From NCBI GenBank assembly GCA_021796055.1, contig JAJYOS010000423.1, positions 1-6,099 on the forward strand: a stretch of 6,099 bases of DNA, written 5' to 3'. Below, piece after piece: positions 1 through 5,581 of the stretch (positions within the stretch are counted from its first letter, which is position 1; every line of letters begins with the position of its first letter). Origin of the DNA: Bacteroidota bacterium (lineage in GTDB: Bacteria > Bacteroidota > Kryptoniia > Kryptoniales > JAKASW01). A program made the position numbers and the translations under genes. Under the pieces are notes generated by a model. It saw only the letters and a list, made by a program, of their open reading frames with translations. It was not told where the DNA came from and did no database searches.

Positions 1-6
1 AATCTC

Positions 7-534
7 TTATATCCACTCCCACAACCTTCCTCTTGCCCTGTGGAGTTTCATCTTGACGTTTTCGCGGGCAATTCCTGTCGTCTCGCTGATCTCTTCAACT
101 GTATTCTCTTCCAGGTAGTAGAGGACGAGAATGAGTCTGTCCTCGACGTTCAATTCGACAAGCGCGTCGTTAACGAGTTCCTTCTGCTCCGACAGATCGA
201 GCGCCCGGTATGCCGACTCGACCTCTCCAACGACCACATCGCTTGCGACGGTCTCGTCAAATGTTTCCATCTTTGGAGGCTCGCTGCGCACCCTGGTGAG
301 CGCCGTATTTACCACGATCCGGTAAAGCCATGTCGAGAACCTCGAGCCTCTTCTGAATTTCTCCAGCGACTTGAAGGCCTTCAGGAAGGCGTCTTGCACC
401 ACTTCCTCCGCGTCTTCCCTGTTGTTCACCACGCGATACGCGATTGAAAAAGCCATATCCTTATACCTGTCGATGAACCATGAAAACTTCGACACATCTC
501 CTTCGAGGACGAGCCGCAGATAGAACTCTTCCAT
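7..534 (-). CDS. ECF-type RNA polymerase sigma factor (sigma-70 family)
   Basis: An alternative sigma factor of 175 residues, the usual ECF size, that would direct core RNA polymerase to a small set of promoters. Region 2 spans about residues 10-83: it contains the DAEEVVQDAFLKAFKSLEKF helix and the FSTWLYRIVVNTALTRVR block typical of regions 2.3-2.4. A linker of about 35 residues follows. Region 4 spans about 118-172 and has a helix-turn-helix (TVEEISETTGIARENVKMKL) ending in HRARGRLWEW. Sigma region 3 is absent, which defines ECF factors. The ATG overlaps the TAA stop of the membrane-protein gene upstream (TAATG), and no good SD precedes it, so translation is probably coupled. A small GGCT/AGCC hairpin (540-552) lies just before the start. 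Only six bases remain after the stop, so a following anti-sigma gene, common in such operons, cannot be seen. The ECF assignment is secure; the subgroup and signal are unknown. Confidence 0.95.
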   Translation of the reverse strand: MEEFYLRLVLEGDVSKFSWFIDRYKDMAFSIAYRVVNNREDAEEVVQDAFLKAFKSLEKFRRGSRFSTWLYRIVVNTALTRVRSEPPKMETFDETVASDVVVGEVESAYRALDLSEQKELVNDALVELNVEDRLILVLYYLEENTVEEISETTGIARENVKMKLHRARGRLWEWI

Positions 535-905
535 TAAGCGGCTTTTTTAGCCTCGCTCTTATTCCGGTAGATGAAGAATCCAACAAGCCCGAGTCCCCCG
601 AATATGAGCGCTAATGCCGGCATGAGATATTCCTGTGACATCGACGTAAGCACGGAGAGAATATAGCCCAGGAACAATCCCAGTCCAACTCCCAGAATGA
701 GCATACCCCACATCAGAGCAGTGTCCGAGGAGGCTTCTTCGTGCATGAAAGTTGAGGGGTCGACCCCCTTCTCAATCATGGCAAGCCTTTCTGCGTGTCT
801 GGCCTTCCGGCTGAAAGAGTACGCTACGACCAATGCAGCGGGAATCCCTCCAAAAATCAGCAGGACCGCCAAAAAGCCCGTCAAGGTTCCAATCACTTCA
901 CCCAT
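534..905 (-). CDS. small three-helix membrane protein, DUF6249-like, upstream partner of the ECF sigma factor
   Basis: A 123-residue membrane protein of unknown function. It shows three hydrophobic segments at about residues 7-30, 62-86 and 93-112. A charged loop between the first two contains RHAERLAMIEKGVDPS, a pattern I associate with DUF6249-type proteins, and the C-terminal tail is lysine-rich. I chose ATG at 903-905 because AAAGGAG lies 8 nt upstream. A longer frame opening at a GTG (951-953) has no SD and would overlap the predicted promoter. The stop overlaps the sigma-factor start by one base, so the two genes form an operon. From context it could sense envelope state or hold the sigma factor at the membrane, but this is inference; it lacks the zinc-binding motif of classical anti-sigma factors. 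The family call is moderately sure; the topology and operon are clear. Confidence 0.8.
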   Translation of the reverse strand: MGEVIGTLTGFLAVLLIFGGIPAALVVAYSFSRKARHAERLAMIEKGVDPSTFMHEEASSDTALMWGMLILGVGLGLFLGYILSVLTSMSQEYLMPALALIFGGLGLVGFFIYRNKSEAKKAA

Positions 906-910
906 TTTCA

Positions 911-919
911 ATCTCCTTT
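911..919 (-). promoter_or_regulatory. Shine-Dalgarno site that decides the DUF6249 start
   Basis: The minus strand reads GAAAGGAGATTGAAAATG. This strong SD sits about 8 nt before the ATG at 903-905 and favours that start over the upstream GTG at 951-953. Confidence 0.8.
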
Positions 920-952
920 CTTCATTTGTTCCTCGCCGGCATTTCCGGTTCA

Positions 953-980
953 CTAGATATGACTACATGGGACACGTTCC
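953..980 (-). promoter_or_regulatory. candidate ECF-type promoter of the DUF6249-sigma operon
   Basis: Read on the minus strand, GGAACGT (974-980) is followed after 16 nt by TCTAG (953-957). This resembles the ECF/sigma-E consensus of a GGAAC -35 element, 16-17 nt spacer and TC-rich -10 element. Transcription would begin near 945, leaving a 5' leader of about 40 nt that contains the AAAGGAG ribosome site. The position suits autoregulation by the sigma factor of this operon. It is a sequence match only. Confidence 0.5.
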
Positions 981-1199
981 GGTAACGGGTCGGCGGGAGT
1001 TATTCTTTACCCTCTTCTATTTTGTCTTCGACGAGTGAGCATGGTCCGAGTTATCGGCATGCAGATGTCTGCTGCAAACTTCCGATCGTTTTGCCGAGCA
1101 GAAAGTTGCTCGCAGCTCAACGGCAGGAGCTCCGCGCGATAAATTTCGCTCGGGCGGTTCCTGAGCCCCTTCAGTCTGGAGGATTTGCTGGAACGGCTT

Positions 1200-1205
1200 T
1201 AAATT
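1200..1205 (+). promoter_or_regulatory. possible -10 element for a leaderless methyltransferase transcript
   Basis: TAAATT lies 6 nt before the ATG at 1212. With no SD next to the start (the nearest GGAGG is about 30 nt upstream), this spacing fits a transcript beginning at the ATG itself. No convincing -35 hexamer is present 16-18 nt upstream (TGGAGG), so the call is weak. Confidence 0.25.
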
Positions 1206-1211
1206 TATCGC

Positions 1212-2078
1212 ATGTCAGAAGCGTCAGCTAAGACCAGCATCGGTCCGATAGCACTAATCGCGGTGGAGCAAAACTATCCGGACGGCCAACGTGTTATCAC
1301 CGACCGCCTTGCATACCATATGCTTCCTCTTGGTTCCAAAATTCTTGTCAGACTTCTAAAACCGTCGTGGATGAGAGAATGGATCATAGGGCTCAGCGAC
1401 AGAAGTCAACCCGGGATTTGGGGAGGCCTCCTTTGCAGAAAATGTTACATTGACGACAAACTGACCGCTTCCGCTAAAGACATTGAAGCCGTGGTAAACC
1501 TCGGCGCCGGATTCGACACCAGGAATTTCAGACTCGCTTCTCTATCCGAAACATCAATCTGGGAGATCGATCAGCCAGGCAATATCGAGACAAAAGAAAC
1601 CCGCCTTCGGAACGCTCTCGGGACAATCCCAGGGAATGTGAAACTGGTGCCGATCGATTTCGATAGCGAAGACCTTGCTTCTGCTCTAACCTCGCGGGGC
1701 TACTCCACGGGCAAGCCAACATTCTTCATTATGGAGGCGGTAACCCAGTACCTGACCGCGAAAGGAATAGAGGAAGTCTTCAGCTTTCTTTCGAATGCCA
1801 CAAAGGGGAGTCTGCTTGCTTTCACGTACGTCCGTAAGGACTTCTTCGATGGCAAAACTCTCTACGGTTGGGGGAGTGGATATAAGAGATTCGTCAAAGG
1901 CGGAATCTGGCAATCCGCTTTTGATCCTGAGGCGCTGTCGGGGTTCCTCCTCAATTACGGCTGGAGAATAATCGAAGACAGAGGTTACGACGATCTGGCC
2001 GACGAGTACTTGAAGCCGTCTGGACGCAAACTCGGCTCTACGCCTGTCGAGCGAATTGTGTACGCGGAAAAGATCTGA
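1212..2078 (+). CDS. class I SAM-dependent methyltransferase, leucine carboxyl methyltransferase/TIGR00027 type
   Basis: A 288-residue cytoplasmic methyltransferase that would transfer a methyl group from S-adenosylmethionine to an unidentified oxygen or carboxyl acceptor. The N-terminus (KTSIGPIALIAVEQNYPDGQRVITDRLA, about 7-34) matches the family's usual lead-in. RKCYIDDKL (76-84) matches the R-x-x-Y-x-D-D block before the SAM site. Motif I is VVNLGAGFDTR (94-104), followed by the acidic EIDQPG (118-123), the PIDFDSED region (147-154) and EAVTQYLT (165-172). The C-terminus ends ERIVYAEK. Length is normal and the frame is intact. ATG 1212 is the only reasonable start, since an in-frame TAA lies at 1200-1202. 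No SD precedes it. It is the only plus-strand gene here and converges on the NRAMP gene. The superfamily is sure; the substrate is not, and family members modify polyketides, small acids or lipids. Confidence 0.88.
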   Translation: MSEASAKTSIGPIALIAVEQNYPDGQRVITDRLAYHMLPLGSKILVRLLKPSWMREWIIGLSDRSQPGIWGGLLCRKCYIDDKLTASAKDIEAVVNLGAGFDTRNFRLASLSETSIWEIDQPGNIETKETRLRNALGTIPGNVKLVPIDFDSEDLASALTSRGYSTGKPTFFIMEAVTQYLTAKGIEEVFSFLSNATKGSLLAFTYVRKDFFDGKTLYGWGSGYKRFVKGGIWQSAFDPEALSGFLLNYGWRIIEDRGYDDLADEYLKPSGRKLGSTPVERIVYAEKI

Positions 2079-2282
2079 ACTATCGCCTCAATTCAGAGGA
2101 CGATCGAACATCAACCGGGTGCCTTAAGTCACCGCTTGGTCCGTTTAGCCCGCTTGACGGTCAAAACTGTCCCTCCTGGGCCTCTTCCATAAATACAGCG
2201 AGATAATTTTTGGTAAAGAGAGAAGGATGGATTTCGGTTACCGGTCGCTGGCGCGGTTGGGCGATAGAGAACCTATTTCATG

Positions 2283-2303
2283 CTAATGTAGCACGGACAT
2301 TAG
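2283..2303 (-). repeat. perfect 7-bp inverted repeat directly after the NRAMP stop codon
   Basis: CTAATGT and ACATTAG flank a 7-nt loop and abut the TAA stop (2304-2306). It could form an AT-rich hairpin at the 3' end of the transporter mRNA, between two convergent genes. No run of T follows on either strand, so it is not a standard intrinsic terminator. Confidence 0.35.
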
Positions 2304-3494
2304 TTACAATATGCTTATTACTCCGGTTGCAAAAATTAGTACCAGGAAAGACCAGTAAAGGATCTTGTTCGACCCGGAGAGAGAATGTTTTCCCATGAGC
2401 TTCTTGTTGGAAGAGATGAATCCGAGTATTATCGACGGGCCTATGAGCACGACAATTTGAAGAACCATCAGGCTTAGCGCCAGGTTGATCAGGTTCAGCG
2501 TTATCATCGGAAGTATTACGGCAGGTATCGATTCGATAATATATACTTTGAACCAGTTTTCTCTCCCCCATCCCATAGCCTCGGTGACGCCCCAGCTGCT
2601 TCCCAGCGATATCACTATAAGCGCGATGAAGGACGCGGCGATGAGCCCGAGGGCAAACACATCCGGCGCGAATTTGCCAGCTACTCCCGACAAGGCTTTC
2701 GACAGAATGACCGGAGAAGCAAACTGTAGGGATCCGGCAGATATGCCGATCGCAGCAATGGCAATCGCGACCATAAGAATCTCGGAGACCGCAGCGCCTA
2801 TCCCCGTTTCAAGTCTCACAGCCCATAGACTCTTTGAAGTGATCCCCTTTTCTGCCGTCGCGGATGCCTGGTAAAATAGCATGAACGGCATGATCACTGC
2901 CCCAACGTTCGCGGCCAGCAGGAAGAAAAAATTGGGGGAACTTGAAAAGTAAAATGGCGTGAACTCGACACCTTTTCTTGCGGTGAGAAATGCGGATGCG
3001 ACACAAGCCAATGAGAAGACGATCGAGATTACAACGAGCGGCCTCTCGGCCTGAACATATTTCCTTTTATAAACAAGAAGCACATGGGCAATAAAAATGA
3101 TCGGAACCGACACCTGTGGTGGTACACCAAGGATCTCGAAACCTATCGCGGCTCCGGTGTACTCTACTATGTAGCTGATTACGTCAACCAGCGCCATCGG
3201 TACGGAAGCGATGATCGCGGTCTTCCTGCTGTAGTTCTCCCTTATGAGCTCACCGAGCCCCTTGTTGGTCACTGCGCCGACTCTTCCGGCGACTTCCTGT
3301 ATTACGTAGAGGGGCACGATGAGGACCAGCAGGAACCAGATGAGTTTGGTTCCGTAGACCGCCCCGCTCTCGGCCGCAGTTATCACGCTCGCGGCATCCA
3401 CATCCGCTATCATGACCAGCCATGCCGGTCCCCATATCTTCAATAATTCCCAAATTCTCGACGAGGTCCTTCTATCTTCAATGGCTTCACTCAC
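2304..3494 (-). CDS. NRAMP-family divalent metal transporter with divergent metal-site motifs
   Basis: A 396-residue inner-membrane transporter, probably importing a divalent metal (Mn2+, Fe2+ or similar) coupled to protons. About eleven hydrophobic helices can be traced. TM1 aligns with the NRAMP signature: WGPAWLVMIADVDAAS (21-36), then a SGAVYGTKLIW stretch corresponding to GAQYGYKLLW of classical members. The metal-binding DPGN of TM1 reads DAAS (33-36): the Asp is kept and the Asn is Ser. The TM6 MPHN reads MPFM (202-205): the coordinating Met is kept and the His is Phe. RVGAVTNKGLGELIRE (71-86) matches the loop after TM2. The start is a GTG with GGAG 6 nt upstream. The altered site suggests a subfamily whose substrate may differ from MntH, so I do not assign that name. 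The upstream DNA holds likely operators. Confidence 0.9.
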   Translation of the reverse strand: MSEAIEDRRTSSRIWELLKIWGPAWLVMIADVDAASVITAAESGAVYGTKLIWFLLVLIVPLYVIQEVAGRVGAVTNKGLGELIRENYSRKTAIIASVPMALVDVISYIVEYTGAAIGFEILGVPPQVSVPIIFIAHVLLVYKRKYVQAERPLVVISIVFSLACVASAFLTARKGVEFTPFYFSSSPNFFFLLAANVGAVIMPFMLFYQASATAEKGITSKSLWAVRLETGIGAAVSEILMVAIAIAAIGISAGSLQFASPVILSKALSGVAGKFAPDVFALGLIAASFIALIVISLGSSWGVTEAMGWGRENWFKVYIIESIPAVILPMITLNLINLALSLMVLQIVVLIGPSIILGFISSNKKLMGKHSLSGSNKILYWSFLVLIFATGVISIL

Positions 3495-3510
3495 TTATAT
3501 CTCCAAAGGT

Positions 3511-3527
3511 GCTTTCTACTTGAAATT
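3511..3527. promoter_or_regulatory. candidate downstream operator copy, in the NRAMP leader
   Basis: GCTTTCTACTTGAAATT matches the perfect dyad at 3585-3601 in 13 of 17 positions and shares its TTGAAATTT half exactly (the repeat runs one base beyond, to 3528). It would lie about 12-28 nt into the transcript, upstream of the ribosome site, where a bound protein could block elongation or loop to the upstream copy. Confidence 0.35.
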
Positions 3528-3545
3528 TAAACGATTAACTTATTG

Positions 3546-3575
3546 TTTATACTTGGTCTAAGTAAGATGCGACAA
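3546..3575 (-). promoter_or_regulatory. candidate sigma-70 promoter of the NRAMP gene
   Basis: On the minus strand TTGTCG (3570-3575) and TATAAA (3546-3551) are separated by 18 nt. They match four and five of six consensus bases respectively. Transcription would start near 3539, giving a leader of about 45 nt that contains the GGAG ribosome site. The promoter lies among three dyad sequences. Confidence 0.45.
3550..3564. promoter_or_regulatory. 15-bp imperfect palindrome in the NRAMP promoter spacer
   Basis: TACTTGGTCTAAGTA is symmetric about 3557 except for one G/T pair. It covers the predicted -10/spacer region, a classic place for a repressor. Its centre lies 36 and 38 bp from the two flanking dyads, but its sequence differs from theirs. 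Confidence 0.4.
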
Positions 3576-3584
3576 CTAAGCCAT

Positions 3585-3601
3585 AATTTCAAGTTGAAAT
3601 T
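3585..3601. promoter_or_regulatory. candidate upstream operator of the NRAMP gene
   Basis: AATTTCAAGTTGAAATT has perfect 8-bp arms around one central base. It sits just upstream of the predicted -35 element. A related sequence lies at 3511-3527 (13 of 17 bases identical), with the two centres 74 bp apart. The shape is that of a dimeric repressor site; I do not recognise a named box. Confidence 0.45.
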
Positions 3602-3602
3602 T

Positions 3603-4156
3603 GATGCGTGATCCGGAGAAATCAAGAATGTCGGGCAATATTTTCCCGCATAGTACGACAGGGACTCTTTCTGCGCCAAGAAAATCTCAGACGTGAAAGG
3701 AGAGGTGAAAGGTAGACACAAATGTATATCGACTTGTCGAGCCCGGATGAACTGTGCGCTGAAAATCCGAAATGATCTGTCCAGAAAGGAAAGCGTTGAG
3801 CGAGAAGAATGTTTCGATGCCGGGTTCGTAATCGTGCTGAAGGTTTGTTTCACGGCAAATGGCAGCGGACCGAGCGTTAAGGCCGTCAACATCTGAAGCG
3901 CTCCACTCGAGCGTACGGTAATGCCGGCGCCGCAATGTTCGCAGATCGTGGCAATCTTTTGCTGAGTAAGGGAGTCTTTCGAAAATACCCGAAGGGCGCG
4001 CTGTTCTAACCAAGCATTGCGTGATCGATTATCGTTTCAAGACCTCGAATAGTGAATGTGAGGAGGCTAGTTCAGCATGTCGAAAGATGGATGCCGCGGG
4101 CAATCGCGTTAGAGGGATCCGGGCACCTATGAGATTAGGTCCAGACTTCCCACGAT
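3603..4156. other. about 550 bp without a recognisable gene; possible gene remnant on the minus strand
   Basis: This is the longest stretch without an assigned gene. On the minus strand one frame stays open from 4036 down to 3527 (about 168 codons). It includes a zinc-ribbon-like CEHCGAG (codons around 3923-3943), then hydrophobic LTALTLGPLPFAVK. Its first ATG is at 3890-3892, after the CxxCG motif, with no ATG, GTG or TTG before it and no SD. A second frame (4013 to 3687, starting TTG) overlaps it, and the plus strand has only short frames. I recognise no family in any of them. It could be a decayed gene, a dispersed repeat, or non-coding DNA. I see no tRNA, rRNA, CRISPR or insertion-sequence ends. 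Confidence 0.4.
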
Positions 4157-5083
4157 CTATTCCGCGACAGCTTCATAACCCCTCCTCTTGTTCCTCCAAA
4201 CTGCTACCATGAACAGAGCTATCATAATAAGGAGAAACACGATGAACATGCTCCCCTCCGGACCGGTGGCTCCTCCGCTCCAAAGTATGCTCCCCCGCGG
4301 ATGAACTCCCAACAAATGCCCCTTTACAACCAGGCCGCTGTCCGCGGCTCCCCAGAAATATGACTCCGCCCAATCCCAGGCGGCATGAAATCCGATCGCC
4401 CACCAGAGAGTCTTCTGATACCACAGGCTCATACAAAATATCAAGCCGATCGCAGACGCCGAGAATATTCCAACCGGCGACTCGCCATGATTCCCGAGGT
4501 GAAGACTGCCGAATACAACCGAAAGTATCACGGCGCTCCACCAAAATCCTATGCCACGGGAGAGCGTTGCGAGAAGATAACCCCTTAGCATATATTCTTC
4601 TGTCATCCCGACCAGAATGAAAACCGCTCCCCATTCCAACGCATACTTTATCGCCTTCAAACCGAAGATCTGCTCTCCATCAATCCGCAGAAATCCGAAG
4701 AGAGCCATCACGCCGACCAATACAGAGAGAGCTAAAAATCCCCAGAGGAATCCGTATATAAAATTCTTGAAGCGGAGCGGTCCGTCGAGCCCGTAGGAGA
4801 TGACAGGTTTGTGTTCGATGCGGGTCATGACGACGGAAGCTAAAAAAACTCCAAGGAAGGTGGCGAACTCTATAGCGCCCATCGAATAAGGAAGGGAACC
4901 ATCCAGAGGCAAGTTCAATCTGGTAAATAGAATTCGCATAGGAAGAATGAAAGCAATGGAAATGGCCACGACGAGACCGACAAAAATCGCAATGCTCCAA
5001 CCGGCCCGGATCTCGCCTTTGTTCATAAAAAGGCGGCGCATTCCTGAAGAGTGCTCCCGCGGTGAATTAATGTCATCTATCAT
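4157..5083 (-). CDS. CPBP (Abi/CAAX-like) family intramembrane metalloprotease
   Basis: A 308-residue polytopic membrane protein, most likely a glutamyl intramembrane metalloprotease of the CPBP family (relatives of Rce1 and bacteriocin-immunity Abi proteins). All family motifs are present: the EExxxR box TEEYMLRGYLL (E162, E163, R167), FGSLH (F191, H195) and HAAWD (H233, D237), the last in the HxxxN/D form. Hydrophobic segments occur at about 30-48, 70-87, 107-131, 150-160, 181-194, 206-220 and 279-296. I moved the start to the ATG at 5081-5083 because GAGAGGAG lies 5 nt upstream; the frame extends 24 codons further but without such a site. It follows the DsrE-like gene on the same strand by about 145 bp, so cotranscription is uncertain. 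The substrate is unknown. Bacterial members are variously linked to bacteriocin immunity, protein maturation and stress, and nothing nearby chooses among these. Confidence 0.9.
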   Translation of the reverse strand: MIDDINSPREHSSGMRRLFMNKGEIRAGWSIAIFVGLVVAISIAFILPMRILFTRLNLPLDGSLPYSMGAIEFATFLGVFLASVVMTRIEHKPVISYGLDGPLRFKNFIYGFLWGFLALSVLVGVMALFGFLRIDGEQIFGLKAIKYALEWGAVFILVGMTEEYMLRGYLLATLSRGIGFWWSAVILSVVFGSLHLGNHGESPVGIFSASAIGLIFCMSLWYQKTLWWAIGFHAAWDWAESYFWGAADSGLVVKGHLLGVHPRGSILWSGGATGPEGSMFIVFLLIMIALFMVAVWRNKRRGYEAVAE

Positions 5084-5096
5084 GTCGACTCCTCTC
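5084..5096 (-). promoter_or_regulatory. Shine-Dalgarno site that decides the CPBP protease start
   Basis: The minus strand reads AGAGAGGAGTCGACATG, a strong SD 5 nt before the ATG at 5081-5083. The in-frame upstream codons have no comparable site, so the shorter 308-residue product is preferred. Confidence 0.8.
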
Positions 5097-5186
5097 TTTG
5101 TACTGGATTGAATCTCTAAGACTACACCTTGTGCTTTCTCAACGAATCGGATCAATGAGAATTAATTTCGCTTCTCGCTCGCTCTG

Positions 5187-5213
5187 AAGAAAAATATCAT
5201 TGTTCGAATAATG
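5187..5213 (-). terminator. weak candidate intrinsic terminator after the DsrE-like gene
   Basis: About 15 nt past the stop, the minus strand has CATTATTCGAACAATG (4-bp CATT/AATG stem with a partly paired interior), then ATATTTTTCTT. The T-run is right for Rho-independent termination, but the stem is short and AT-rich. Confidence 0.3.
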
Positions 5214-5227
5214 GTTTCGCCGAGAAT

Positions 5228-5581
5228 TTAGAATGTAAAGACCTTGTCCGCGTCCACTGTCCATTGGGCAAGTTCCTTCATGTTGCTTATCTCTACCCCC
5301 TCGACAAGTTCAAGCTCCTTTATTCCCCGCGCGTCCGCGGAGGTACCGCAGGTTTTGCTCTTTCCGCCTTTCTGAACGACCGCCTTAATCATTCTCTCGA
5401 TATTGTAATAACCCTGCGGTGTGCTCTGGCGAGGAATCCCGCAGCCAACCGCGTCCGCCATTAGAAAAATATTGCCCTGCACGTTGCTGTGGTCTTTCTC
5501 CATTGCCATCGCGATCCTGAACGCGTTGTAAGCTACTTCGCTTCCGTACGGAACGTCATCAATCAGAATAAGAATGTTCAT
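5228..5581 (-). CDS. DsrE/DsrF-family protein, YchN-like
   Basis: A 117-residue soluble cytoplasmic protein of the DsrE superfamily, the fold of sulfur-relay proteins (TusBCD, DsrEFH) and of E. coli YchN. As I recall YchN, it has the same length and lines up end to end: PYGSE (11-15), FLMADAV (39-45), GYYNIERM (57-64), DARGI (83-87) and the C-terminus ELAQWTVDADKVFTF. Such proteins form homo-oligomers and may carry sulfur on a conserved cysteine. Here C78 aligns with the first Cys of YchN's CKTC, while the second is Ser (CGTS). Another Cys is at position 47 (AVGCG). The ATG overlaps the upstream methyltransferase stop (ATGA), and AAGGAA lies 7 nt before it. The two are certainly one transcription unit. 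Family membership is very sure; the actual sulfur acceptor is unknown. Confidence 0.93.
   Translation of the reverse strand: MNILILIDDVPYGSEVAYNAFRIAMAMEKDHSNVQGNIFLMADAVGCGIPRQSTPQGYYNIERMIKAVVQKGGKSKTCGTSADARGIKELELVEGVEISNMKELAQWTVDADKVFTF

Noticed and set aside
40..447. Plus-strand open frame of 135 codons opposite the sigma factor gene
   Set aside because: It is the antisense shadow of a clearly identified ECF sigma gene, has no recognisable domain and no SD.
906..953. Longer start (GTG at 951-953) for the DUF6249-like protein
   Set aside because: The added 16 residues are highly charged, no SD precedes the GTG, and the start would fall within the predicted promoter; ATG 905 has a strong SD.
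1095..1112. Hairpin CGAGCA-6-TGCTCG in the gap between divergent genes
   Set aside because: It has only 6-bp arms and no T-run on either strand, so it is no terminator; a role as operator cannot be supported from one copy.
1190..1219. Second ECF-like promoter (GGAACGG) before the plus-strand methyltransferase
   Set aside because: The only TC-rich -10 candidate at suitable spacing (TCAGA, 1215-1219) lies inside the coding region after the ATG.
2156..2171. Hairpin GACGGT-4-ACTGTC between the methyltransferase and NRAMP genes as terminator
   Set aside because: It has a wobble pair and is followed by CCTCCTGG rather than T residues.
3084..3446. Plus-strand open frame of 120 codons opposite the NRAMP gene
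   Set aside because: It is the shadow of a well-supported transporter gene and has no recognisable features.
3693..3896. Plus-strand 67-codon frame starting GTG, with GTGAAAGG repeated 12 nt apart at its head
   Set aside because: No family, no properly spaced SD, and it lies opposite two longer open frames; the octamer repeat is short enough to arise by chance.
4061..4112. AGGAGG followed after 10 nt by ATG (4077) and an 11-codon frame
   Set aside because: The SD is good, but the peptide is tiny, no gene follows on that strand, and nothing suggests a leader peptide.
5084..5155. Longer start for the CPBP protease
   Set aside because: There is no SD for the upstream codon, whereas ATG 5083 has GAGAGGAG at ideal spacing.
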